Source: Epiperipatus broadwayi (taxonomy: Eukaryota > Onychophora > Udeonychophora > Euonychophora > Peripatidae). Taken from it: a DNA stretch of 64,000 nucleotides. This document shows, piece by piece, positions 23,469 through 34,079 of the stretch. Positions within the stretch are counted from its first letter, which is position 1. Each line of letters opens with the position of its first letter. The stretch covers positions 1-64,000 of the forward strand of contig JAQFVV010013355.1 in the NCBI GenBank assembly GCA_028023455.1. Reading direction: 5' to 3'. The position numbers and the translations under genes were made by a program. A model generated the notes under the pieces. That model did no database searches. It saw only the letters and a program-made list of their open reading frames with translations, and was not told where the DNA came from.

Positions 23469-24713
23469 GAGTTAGTAAAAGTGTAAAAGAGAGGAAAGAA
23501 GCATGCAGAGAATATAAGTGTACTATTAAGAATAAAGAAAGTGAAAATGATATTAATGCTAAATGGGGAAAGTACTTAGAAAAGAAGAAGCTAGCTAAAA
23601 TGGATAATTATAGAGAGAGGATGAAGTTAAATAGTAAATTGTTGGAGGATATTAATAAAAGTGGAAGAGATGGGAGTAAAAAATTTTGCAAGTACATTAA
23701 AAGCAGAAATGTAGGGAAAAGAGAGATAGTATTAATAGATGATGAGGGAATAGAATGTAGCTCTAGAGGTGAGCTAGAGAAAATCTTAAATAGATATGTA
23801 ATGAATATAGAAAAGATGTTAGATGTAAAAGAATTAGTGATAGAAAACATGAAAGCAGTTAGTAATGGGAATATTAGGTTCACAAAAAAATGAACTGAAT
23901 AAGGCAGGGAAGAGATTGAAAAGTGGAAAGGCAAGAGGTTTAGGTGGATGGACAGCAGAGATGGTAATGGATTTAGGGCATAGAGCAAAAGCAAAGTTAT
24001 TATCATGTTTTAATAAGATGGCACAGAAGACAGTTTTTCCGGGTAGTTGGAGTAATACAAGAATAAGATTATTATTTAAAGGAAAGGGTAAAGATCACAG
24101 AAAGTTAAATAATTATAGACCGATAGCGATAACATCAGTTTTATATAAAGTTTTCACATATATTGTAGCTGGAAGAGTTGTAAAATGGATGGAAGAGAAT
24201 AATGTAGTGGGGGAAATGCAAGGAGGTTTTAGGTCAGATAGGCGTATAGGAGATAGTTTGTTTGTAGTTACACAACTTATGGAGATGAGTAGGAATTCAG
24301 GTAGATTGTTATATATGAGTTTTATAGATATAGAGAAAGCATATGATAGAGTAAATAGAAATAGATTATGGGTAAGATTAGCCAATTTGGGAATAGATGA
24401 AGCTTTAGTAAATATTATTAAGAAATTATATGAAAATAATTATTATACTTACCAATTAGGGGATATAGAATCAGTTAAAGTTAAAAATGGGGTGGGATTA
24501 TGGCAAGGATGCCCTATGTCACCGATTTTGTTATTGTTGTTTTTGAGTGAAATGGAGAAAGCAATAGAAAGACTAGGAAGAGGGGTAGAAATACCGTTAA
24601 TAGGTGGCAAAGGAGTATATACTTTGCCGGGTATTTTTTTTGCGGATGATATCTTTTTATGTGCAGAAAGAAGATATGGATATTATGTTGAGGACATGTG
24701 CAAGGGTGGGTAA
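23465..24713 (+). pseudogene. LINE linker and reverse transcriptase, frameshifted
   Basis: 23465-23893 encodes the lysine-rich linker. After another shift, 23865-24713 encodes the RT fingers and palm: GKARGLGGW, LNNYRPIAI (residues 81-89), MSFIDIEKAYDRV (151-163, with the first catalytic Asp), WQGCPMSP (213-220) and FADDI (259-263, with the catalytic Asp pair). Right after FADDI a short deletion relative to the copy at 30228 (which reads AERREDMEIML) throws the frame off. The catalytic residues are intact and the gene is inactive only through shifts. Confidence 0.9.
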
Positions 24714-25866
24714 AGAGATGGGGATTAAATTTAGTGAAGAAAAATCAAATATAATGATGGTTAATACTGGGGAAACAGAGGATGTAGATTTTTCATTGGG
24801 GGATATAAAGTTAAGTGTGCTGGATAGATATAGGTATTTGGGAATCATCTTATGTAATCAGGAAAATTGCTTGGATGAATGGGAGAAAAAATTGGTAAAT
24901 GAAGCAAAGAAAAGAAAGGCTTTGGTAAAGAAACTAACAGTATTTTCATATAATAAATATGATGTAGCTAGAATTGTATGGAAGAGAGTTGCAGTAGCAG
25001 GGTTAACATATGGTAATGATGCATTATGTGTTAGTAAAAGGATTTTAGATTATTTAGAGAAAGTACAAAGGAAAGTAGGAAGATATGCATTAGATGCAGA
25101 GGTGTGGACAGCAAAGGAGGCAATTCAAGGAGAAATGGGATGGTCAAGTTTCTATATGAGAGATGCAAAAAGTAAAATGAAAATGTTTGGTAGGTTGCAG
25201 TTTATGGATAGTAAAAGAATATCCAAAATAGAGTTTAATTGGATTATGAGTAAAGGGCAGGTAACAAGATGGGTGAGAAAGGTAATGCGGTATGCAAAAG
25301 ATTTGGATAAAGAATTTATATCGGTATACTTGTATAAAAGGTGGGATGATTGTATTAGGAGGATTGTTGAGTGTTATAGTGGTAAGGAATGGGATAAAAG
25401 AATAGAAGAATTGATAAAAAATAGGGAGTTGGAGAGATGGAGAAGTAGTATTGAGGGTAAGAAGAGTTTAAATATATATAGAAGTAAACGGAATATTGGA
25501 AGCGAGTTAATTTATGATAATAGTAAGGAAAGTATTTTATTGTTTAAGGCTCAAATGGGATCTTTAGCAACAAGAGAATATACATGTAAATGGAAAACTA
25601 TGGGTGATTTAGCGTGCAAATTGTGTAAGGAAGGTATAGAAAATATTAGGCATCTGTTGATTGAATGTAAATGCTTGAAAGCAGAAAGGGTACAGATAAT
25701 GAAGTTATGGGAGAATAGGTATGAACAAAGTGACTATACAGAAAGTGAGTTATTAGTTTTTATGCTGGGTTTGCGAAAAGATAAGGGGGATTTAGATTTA
25801 AAGGCCATAGAGTTGACAAAGATTATGTTGTGGAGATGGAATGGGGCAGAATGTGGGAAAACTTAG
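24604..25866 (+). pseudogene. LINE RT thumb and C-terminal zinc-knuckle region
   Basis: This is the longest open frame in the window (420 codons). It continues the RT after the deletion near 24670 with KEMGIKFSEEKSNIMMVN, a YRYLGIIL motif (thumb), a long helical, lysine-rich connector, and the CX2CX8HX4C knuckle at 25614-25670. It ends at TAG 25864-25866. The true frame joins at about 24665; the ATG at 24604 lies in the overlap and is not a real start. The knuckle probably binds the element's RNA or target DNA. Confidence 0.9.
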
Positions 25867-25979
25867 AATGGGGAATTGAAAATAAAGTGGCTAACAGGTT
25901 TATCTGGGCATAGTTGCTGAGATATTCTTGACTTCGTTTAAGGAAAAGCCAAATACATCACATCATATCACATCAATAA

Positions 25980-26930
25980 GCTAATAAATGTTTCATTTTG
26001 TCTTTAAAATGAGAAGGGGGGTAGACTAAACTAAGTAATATGTTTGAAAATCAAATTAACATTATTTGATAATTAAAAAAACAAATATAAAATAAAATTA
26101 ATATATTTTCATAACAAACAAGCCTTGAAAAATAAACAACAAGTTTAAAATGAAAATAAACATTTATTTTGGTAAAAAAAAACCTTAAGCTAAATGTCTC
26201 TTAAAAATGTTGATGTATAAAAAGTGTTTTGAATATAACTGAAGAATACAATGAACTGATCTTGATTTAGGTCTTAATGAGAACATTTTCAATATATATG
26301 GATTAAATGTAATTAGAAAATTTTCGTGATTTTTCTTTAATTTTTTTTAAAAAATGTGCATTTTGCCTTAAGCCAAGAACATTTTGTACTCTATGTGTGG
26401 GTTTCTAACACTGGGTCAATGTAAAACTGACGATGATTGACAGTTTTAATGATATAAACTTCTGGCATTTAAATTTGTATAGTGCTGCCTTTCGTTGGAC
26501 TATATTACTGCGGCCATGTGTTTTCTTTTTATTGCTTTTTCTTTGGCAATAAAAATATTTCAATAAAATTTTTATCAGAAATACCACGAATGATTAAAAG
26601 TATTTATTGCAGATTTAGAATAGTTGAAAGTATATCAGATCACTTATGGTTAAGTATTGCCATGAGTTCTAATATTCTGATGCATGCTGCTTTGAATAAT
26701 AAAACTAAAGTCCTAATTACCATTTTAATATTTGTACTGCTTTTTCCATGAATATAATTAATTTTTTCCACTTCATGGAATTACATTTTTTGTAATATAT
26801 TTTTTTTCTAATTCAATTTTTTATGAAATGGTGTTTACTTTTGTTGAATAATGACAATCAAGATCCATCTATACTTTCTTTAAATAGATATTTTTGCTCT
26901 CATTGACAATTTGTAGCTTACTTTGAAATA
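25980..26930. other. AT-rich spacer between opposing LINE copies
   Basis: Open stretches of 60 and 89 codons overlap on opposite strands at 26405-26751 and have no recognisable motif. A short palindrome-like TTTAAAAAA run lies at 26340. Nothing was recognised. Confidence 0.4.
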
Positions 26931-26932
26931 TG

Positions 26933-28908
26933 TGATATGCTATGGCTTCTCCTTTATCAAAGTCATGTATCTTTCAGCTAATATGCCCAGAGAAACCTGT
27001 AGACAACTTCCCTTTCCTTTCCATTCCTCACCCTAAATTTCTTAATATTCTCTCTATCCTTGTCACATCCCATTTCCACAACATTATCTTTGTCCATTCT
27101 ATTATCTTTACATCTAGATCCCTGTTATCTTTTTCCAAAAACCCAACACAAAAAACAAGAACCCACTTTCTGTATAATCACTTTGTTTATATTTATTCTC
27201 CCTCAATTTCATTATTTGTAACCTTTCTGCTTGTAAGCATTTACATTCAATTAGCAAATGCCTAATATTTTCCATGCCTTCCTTACATAACTTGCAGACT
27301 AAATCACCCACATTTCTCCATTTATGTGTATATTATCTTTTTGCTAATGATTCTGTTCAAGCCTTAAACAGTAAACCATTTTCTTTGCTATTATTGTAAA
27401 TTAACTCACACTCAGTATTCTGTTTACTTCTATATATATTTAAACTCTTTTTACTCTCCATACTAGTTCTCCATCTCTCCAACACCATATTTTTTATTAA
27501 TGCATCTATTCTTCTATTCCATTCTTTGCCACTATAATACTCATTAATTCTCCTAACACAATCATCCCATCTTTTGTATAAAAATACTGACAAAAAGTGT
27601 TTATCCAAATCTTCTGCATACCGTACTACCTTTTTTACCCATCTTGTTGTGTATCCTTTGCCCATAACCCAATTAAATACTATTTTGGCTACTTTCTTAC
27701 TATCCATCAATTGCAATCTACTAAACATTTTCATTTTGCTTTTTTGCATCTCTCATATAAAAACTTGACCATCTTCTTTCTCCTTGAATTGTCTCATTGC
27801 TTTCCACACATATACATGCATGTCTTCCTATTTCTCTTTGAATTTTTTCTAAGTAATTTGACACCCCTTTACTAACACATATGCATAATTACCATAAGTT
27901 AACCCTGCTACAGCTACTCCCTTCCATACAATTCTTGCTACATCAAAACTATTATATGAAAACACTGTTAATATTTTGGTCAGTCCCTTTCCTTTCTTTG
28001 CTTCATTTATCAATTTTTTCTCCCATTCATCCTAGCACTGATTAATTAAGACAATTTCCAAATAGTTATACTTATTCACCACAATTAACTTTATATTCCC
28101 CAATAAAAATTCTTTCTCTTCTCTTTCCCCAGTATTTATCATTATTTTTGATTTTTCTTAATTAAATTTAATTCCCAGCTCTTTATCCACTCTTGCATAC
28201 ATCTTCAGCATAACTTCCATATTTTCTCTACTTTCTGTGCATAAGAAGATATCATCACCAGATAAAAGATGATAATGTATACACTCTCTTGACATCTATT
28301 AATGGTATCTCTACCCCTCTTTCTAGTATTTCTATTGCTCTTTCCATTTCTAAATAGGTGACATAAGTCATCCTTGCTTTAATTCCAACCCATTTTTAAC
28401 TCTGATTCTATATTTCCTAATTGATATATACTGTATATACATTAAAAGTTTTTAACATGGATGAACCCACAAAATATATATATATATATAATAATTATTT
28501 TTATACAAGCTCTCAATAAGATTCACTAAAGCTCCATTCTTTCCCAAATTTATTATACTTACTCATAATCTATTTCTATTTACTCTATCATATCCTTTTT
28601 CTATAACTATAATGACCATATATAACTGTCTACTTGTATTCCTATCTATAAGTTGTGTGACTACAAATGAACAGTCTCCTAAATTTCTACCAATATTATT
28701 CTCTTTCATTCATTTTGCCACTCTTCCAGGCACCAAGTATAAAAACTTTATATAACACTGATGTTATCACTATTGATCTATAGTTGTTTATCTTTCTATG
28801 GTTCTTACCATTTTCTTTAAATAATAGCCTTACTCTTGTATTATTGCAACTATATGAAAATTCTATCTTTTTGTGCCATCTTATTAAAATATGATAATAG
28901 ATTTAATT
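26933..28908 (-). mobile_element. Truncated APE LINE copy B
   Basis: The same family as 22325-25976, in reverse orientation and 5' truncated at a point matching about 23990 of that copy, so it lacks the endonuclease. Recognisable parts are 28700-28250 (RT, badly broken), 27749-27357 (connector: QKSKMKMFSRLQLMDSKKV, LYKRWDDCVRRI) and 27311-27114 (knuckle LVCKLCKEGMENIRHLLIEC). Its 3' end is at about 26933 with a catatcacat tail. It is more diverged than copy A, hence older. Confidence 0.8.
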
Positions 28909-30590
28909 TTGTGATGTGATGTGATGTATTTGGCTTCTCCTTAAACGAAGTCAAGAATATCTCAGCAATTATGCCCAAATAAACCTGTTAGCCATTTTAT
29001 TCTCCATTCCCCACTCTTAAGTCTTCCCATATTCTGCCCCATCCCATTTCCACAACATAATCTTTGTCAACTCTATGGCCTTTATATCTAAATCCCCCTT
29101 ATCTCTTCGCAAACACAACATAAAAACTAATAACTCACTTTCTGCATAGTCATTTTGTTCAAGTCTATTCTCCCAAAACTTCATTATCTGTAACCTTTCT
29201 TCTTTCAAGCATTTACATTCAATCAACAGATGCCTAATATTTTCTATACCTTCCTTACACAATTTGCACACTAAATTATCCATGGTTTTCCATTTACATG
29301 TATATTCTCTTGTTGCTAAAGATCCCATTCGAGCCTTAAATAATAAACTATTTTTCTTACTATTATCATAAATTAACTCGCATCCAATATTCCGTTTACA
29401 TCTATATATATTTAAACTCTTCTTACCCTCCATACTAGTTCTCCATCTCTCCAACTTCCTATTTTTTATTAATGCTTCTATTCTTTTATCCCATTCCTTA
29501 CCACTATAACACTCAACAATTCTCCTAACACAATCATCCCACCTTTTATACAAGTATACTGATATAAATTCTTTATCCAAATCTTTCACATACCGCATTA
29601 CCTTTCTCACTCATCTTGTTACCTGCCCTTTACTCATAACCCAATTGAACACTATTTTTGCTATTTTTTTACTATCCATAAACTGCAACCTACCAAACAT
29701 TTTCATTTTACTTTTTGCATCTCTCATATAAAAACTTAACCATCCCCTCCTTGAATTGCCTTCTTTGCTGTCCACATCTCTGCATCTAATGCATGTCTTC
29801 CTACTTCCTTTTGTACTTTCTCTAAATAATCTAAAACCCTTTTACTAACACATAATGCATCATTACCATATGTTAACCCTGCTACTGCAACTCCCTTCCA
29901 TACTATTCTAGCTACATCATATTTATTATATGAAAATACTGTTAGTTTCTTTACCAAACCCTTTCTTTTCTTTGCTTCATTTATCAATTTTTTTCTCTCA
30001 TTCATCCAAGCAATTTTCCTGATTACGTAAGATGATTCCCAAATACCTATATCTATCCACCACACTTAACTTTATATCCCCCAATAAAAATTCTACATCT
30101 TCTCTTTCCCCAGTATTAACCATCATTATATTTGATTTTTCTTCACTAAATTTAATCCCCATCTCTTTACCCACCCTTGCAGATGTCCTCAACATAATTT
30201 CCATATCCTCTCTTCTTTCTGCACACAAAAAGATATCATCTGCAAAAAAAAAAGACCCGATAAAATATATACTCCCTTGCCACCTATTAATGGTATCTCT
30301 ATCCCTCTTCCTAGTCTTTCTATTGATTTCTCCATTTCACTCAAAAACAACAAAACCAAAATAGGTGACATAGGGCATCTTTGCCTTAATCCCACCCCAT
30401 TTTTAACTTTAACTGATTCTATATCGCCTAACTGGTAAGTATAATAATTATTTTTATATATAATTTCTTAATAATATTTACGAAAGCTTCATCCATTCCC
30501 AAATTGACTAACCTCACCCATAATCTATTTCTATTTACTCTATCATATTCTTTCTCTATATCTATACAACTCATATATAATGATCTATGT
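28909..30590 (-). mobile_element. Truncated APE LINE copy A
   Basis: The same family, reverse orientation, 5' truncated at a point matching about 24300 of the plus copy (inside RT, just before the FIDIEKAYDRV motif). It is closer in sequence to the plus copy than copy B is. Segments: 30395-30189 and 30228-29998 (RT palm; AERREDMEIML shows the bases lost from the plus copy), 30065-29736 (thumb), 29610-29017 (connector and knuckle NLVCKLCKEGIENIRHLL). The 3' tail (gatgtgatgtgatgt on the plus strand) begins at 28915 and abuts copy B directly. Confidence 0.85.
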
Positions 30591-30688
30591 GATGTGATGT
30601 GATGTATTTGGCTTCTCCTTAAACGAAGTCAAGAATATCACGTCTATTTAAATTCCTACTCAGTGGCTCCACCAAAGGGTAAAGCATA
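30588..30688 (-). mobile_element. Mini-derivative with only the two ends of the APE LINE
   Basis: Read on the minus strand, the first about 30 bases (tatgctttaccctttggtgg...) match the 5' leader of the LINE at 22325-22352 in about 24 of 28 positions. The last about 55 bases (gatattcttgacttcg... to catcacatcac) match the LINE's 3' terminus at 25918-25970. Everything between is absent. It is either a short parasitic derivative (in the manner of RIME on ingi) or the product of a template jump during insertion, since its tail abuts the 5' end of copy A. Confidence 0.7.
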
Positions 30689-30689
30689 A

Positions 30690-31085
30690 AAGTAAAAAGT
30701 GCCTAATTTGATTAATTACCATATAATAAAATATGTAAATCTTATAGATATTTATATTTTAAGAAGTCTATGCTTTTGACTATGCTACATTTTATTAAAT
30801 GTGTATTTTTCATTTTTTTACTCTAAAATAAAGATGATTAAAAAACTTGATGTTTTAGTGTCATTTTACAAGAGACAGCTCTCTTCATTCTTATCCCAAT
30901 GATAACTAGAAAAGTATTAGTTACTAAAGACATTTAAAAAGTCTACTTAATTTGAAAATAGTAATAATTAAATACTTATTAATTTTATTATAACAGTATA
31001 ATAAATTACATTGGCCAGACTTGATACTGTCATGTAAATTCTTTTTCTTTTTTTGGACAAAATGCACATATGTTTTATTTATTAT
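30690..31085. other. AT-rich spacer
   Basis: Nothing recognised. Confidence 0.4.
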
Positions 31086-31148
31086 GTATCTTATTAAATA
31101 ATCACCATCTTCTTACATCTTTAAGTAAATAATGTTTATTATATAACA

Positions 31149-31186
31149 ACAGTTTCGACTGTTCATTGCAGTCTTTTTCAGATCTC
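31149..31186 (-). ncRNA. Hammerhead-like core, left arm
   Basis: The minus strand reads CTGAAAA, A, GACTG, a 7-base loop, CAGTC, GAAAC. Stem II is a perfect 5 bp and GAAAC is intact. The CTGANGA box has lost its G (CTGAAAA), so activity is unlikely. Confidence 0.5.
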
Positions 31187-31212
31187 AATCTAGGTAAAAG
31201 AATAGATTGAGA

Positions 31213-31248
31213 TCTGAAGAAGACTGTGAGGAATGTTTGAAACTGTTA
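31213..31248 (+). ncRNA. Hammerhead-like core, right arm
   Basis: CTGAAGA and GAAAC are both intact, but stem II has decayed (GACTG faces GTTT). The two arms therefore carry complementary damage, as expected if they descend from one intact motif. Confidence 0.5.
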
Positions 31249-31314
31249 TTATAAAATAAATATTATTTGCTTAAAAGTGTATGGAGATGGTGATTATTTA
31301 ACAAGATATATAGT

Positions 31315-33145
31315 TGTATATGAATAAGCAAAATTACTGAAAAAGAAGAAGGAAGTATATATAGAATTATATAGTTTTATTTATTATTACATGGTGGTAT
31401 TTGAGAAAATGTTTATTAAAATTCAACTTGGACTTATGCTTAAAATCTCACCAAATGTTTTTATTTATCAAATATACTAAGTACATCCATTATTTTCAAT
31501 CAAATAATTAAGACATTTTATGTAGCTAGCAAATTAATAGTTAAGAGTGGATGCAATTTGCTTTGGTATCATGCTGATGTGTATATTCAACATGATAATT
31601 TTCTCCAAGTATACATTATATATTTCCAAAATTCTACCAGTCAGTGAAATCAGTTTTGCTTGATATGTGCAAGAGTTCATGTTTATATCAATGACTTTTG
31701 TGAACATTAAAAATGTAACGGATACTAATTTTTGATTTTTCTAAAATTTAATAAGCAGTTGATAGAGAGACTTTTTGGCCAATTGAGAATAGCAGTTTTC
31801 ATATCAGAACTGGTTGAGTTGAGAAATCACTACAACTTTATAGGATATAGTATCCTTTTGCTTAAACAATATGGTAAATTTATTACCACAACATTGTCTT
31901 ACTGGCTCACAGTCTGGATCCAATAAGTTAAATTTTGTAATGGCTTCTCTTTAACTTAAATTTTCTGGGAGTAAAATTATTTATATTTATTCTTCCTTAG
32001 TTTATGAAATTATAAAATACGAAATTATAAAAATGTACACCAACTTTATGATGTTAAAATTATGGAAAATTTAGAATAGCATTTCCTGTTTAAAATGTGT
32101 TATAAAATGAAATAAAATAAAATAATTTAAAGTATTCAATTGTATCTCTGGGCAAGTGTTAGCAAGAAGTACATTATTGAAAAGTGCTGAGGGAGTGGAC
32201 ATTTACTCATTAGACTAGTCAACTACTAATTGTTAATTTTTTTTTATAGTTTTGTTTGTAGCATTATATTTTTACTATAAATGCTTATGTAATCATTGGA
32301 AGATGTTTATTGAATGACTGGCTACTCTTAACACTTATGAGCTTATTAATTTTTTTTCCATATCAAAAAAATTCTGCTTCTGCTCTGGGTTTGAATCCTT
32401 TCTTCATGAGTATAGGAGGCAAATGTCCTAATATTATCAACAAAGGCTGAGACAAGAGTCTTTGAAACCTATTTAAAAGTTATTTTAAAAGTCTATACAT
32501 ATATTATGGATAAACAAAGGGAATAAATCACTTCCCCCAGGCTATGACTTAAAAGCACTCTAAATGTTGGACGAAGGAATCAAGAATAGAATGAATCATC
32601 TATTCTTAGTTGCTCTGATGTTTATAAGCATACCTTTATTAACACTGTTGATAATTCAGAGTGAAATTAGTTTATTAATCAGATGAAATACGGCACATGA
32701 GAGTTATTAAACTCATAATTAACAATACATGGCTGCAGACAGCAACTCACTTTTAACACCTTGATTGTAATAATTAAACAAGATTTAATATGTAAACTTT
32801 ACCAGTGATTTACTCCCTTTGCTTTCATATACATTGAACTATATTTAATTTAAAGTTTACATATTATGGATAAATTTTCAGATTTTGTCAAAACAATTTA
32901 TTGTTTCAGGATGCAGTGACATAAATTATAAAAAAGGCCACATCATCTATGGAGTTATTTTATATTTAACACATTATTTAAGAAATTCTTACAATGGCAT
33001 TGTCGAAATGTCTGTTACAGAATCAGTTTTGGAATGAGTAAATATTGAATATTATTAAGATGCCTTCCATGTACCAAAAGATTTATACATTAATATATAT
33101 CAACAATTTGCATAATCTGTAAAACTTCTGTGTGTATTTTTTAAA
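31315..33145. other. Region with no recognised gene
   Basis: Less repetitive than its surroundings, with no coding signal. A 64-codon open stretch at 31732-31926 has no motif. It may be unique intergenic or intronic DNA. Confidence 0.35.
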
Positions 33146-33149
33146 TTAA

Positions 33150-33545
33150 CTTAAAAAACAAAAAGGTCCATTATATATATATTGAGAAAAATGTTAAAAG
33201 GAAATGGACATGGAAGCATCCAAATGAAGGTACAGCAGAATTGGTTTTTTTACAAAAAAAAAAATTATTTAAGATTTTGTTTAATAAATTTAACAAAGGA
33301 AGTGTTTTTAGTAAGGGGGTTAATTTTTAAAAGAAAAAGAGAAAAAAAAAATATTAAAAAAAAAATTATTTGGTTTATTTTTTAAAAATCTTTATTTATT
33401 TAAAAAACTAAAAATTTTTGTGGGGGGTTTTTAAATTATATTTAAAATAATATATATAAAAATAAATATATTTTTTTAAAAAATCAAAAAAAATATAGAA
33501 AAAAAAAGAAAAAATAATAAATTTTCATTATATATATATATTTAA
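33150..33545. other. Anomalous homopolymer-rich stretch
   Basis: Dense runs of A, T and occasional G (tgggggg-type) with almost no C. It is bounded by similar attatatatata tracts at 33170 and 33525. Base use differs sharply from both flanks, where C is normal. This looks like a poorly resolved consensus or a very degenerate microsatellite, so reading frames in it should not be trusted. Confidence 0.5.
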
Positions 33546-33574
33546 TTTAAAACTAATTGATAGACACTATTTAT

Positions 33575-33690
33575 TTCCCCTGGAGCCATCTATTATAAGG
33601 TAGGGTAATTAATGGACTAGAAGATAGTGTTATATTCTTACTTCCAGCCTAGTTTCTGGATATTGCTTCTCACTGAATATAGTCAATTGC
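33575..33690 (-). repeat. Decayed HHR-repeat fragment
   Basis: The sequence gccatctatta at 33585 and, on the minus strand at 33645-33682, cagtgagaagcaatatccag followed by aaactagg lie in the same order and spacing as the 456-bp ribozyme repeat (gacgaaggccacaagccaga and aactagtc). GAAAC survives but the CTGANGA box does not. Confidence 0.4.
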
Positions 33691-33960
33691 CAAAAATTAT
33701 TTTGGGAATCTGAATGTAACAAGGCTTTGGTTACTCAGGTTTACTATAAGTTATTCTGAAGTAAAGCTACTATTTAGAGCTATAGAGATTTCAATGTAGA
33801 TACTAAAAATAAGGGTACATGGGATACTTTGCTGATACTTATGTATTCATACCCATTGTTATAATGTCTGAATTGAAGTCTATTTTTAATCCCAAATGGA
33901 TGATTAGAAAAACATATTTTTCTGCTATTCATAATTATAATCTATAAAACAAGGATACAT

Positions 33961-34060
33961 TTTTTTTTCATATATCACAGCATCGGCCAGGAGGCGTGTC
34001 TACAACCAACTGCTTGCTTGCAAGGCGGCTGCGCTGACCTCTCGGCTAACAAAGCTTTAC
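33961..34060 (-). mobile_element. tRNA-derived SINE with target duplication
   Basis: The minus strand reads gttagccgagaggtcagcgc (an A-box-like tRNA head), then cttgcaagcaagcag, then a short body and a poly-A tail (the T run at 33961-33969). It is flanked by aaaacaagg(a/g)tacat at 33946-33960 and 34061-34075. The head resembles a serine/leucine-type tRNA with its 'ccgag.ggtc' box. About 100 bp long. It needs a partner LINE for movement. The same family is at 35721-35826 and, in part, 42311-42375. Confidence 0.75.
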
Positions 34061-34079
34061 AAAACAAGGGTACATGTTG

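Larger units (their letters stand above)
22325..25976 (+). mobile_element. Nearly full-length APE-type LINE with (CATCA)n-like tail
   Basis: A non-LTR retrotransposon with a short 5' leader (about 55 bp), an apurinic-endonuclease domain, a basic linker, reverse transcriptase, and a C-terminal CX2CX8HX4C knuckle. A short 3' untranslated region ends in a catcacatcatatcacatca-type tail instead of poly-A. The 5' end is placed at about 22325 because similarity to the mini-derivative at 30588-30688 begins there (tatgct.ta.ccttt.gtgga). The reading frame is broken by four frameshifts and one in-frame stop. Clade placement (RTE-X, Ingi-like or another) cannot be settled by eye. No target duplication was identified. 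Confidence 0.85.
31086..31310. mobile_element. Foldback hairpin with hammerhead cores on both arms
   Basis: Arms 31086-31192 and 31203-31310 pair almost throughout around a 10-base loop (ggtaaaagaa). Each arm carries a hammerhead-like core in its own orientation. No target duplication was identified outside the arms. It is non-coding. It resembles the 12.5-kb foldback element, including the GACTG/CAGTC stem II. Confidence 0.75.

Noticed and set aside
23219-24385. Minus-strand open frames of 71-132 codons inside the LINE
   Set aside because: They are antisense shadows of the A-rich LINE coding strand; their codons are pyrimidine-rich with no motif.
26942-27875. Plus-strand open frames of 64-107 codons
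   Set aside because: They are antisense to LINE copy B, whose minus-strand translation matches the LINE family clearly.
33961-34060. A functional tRNA gene
   Set aside because: Only the A-box half resembles a tRNA. There is no intact B-box or acceptor stem, and poly-A plus target duplication mark it as a SINE.
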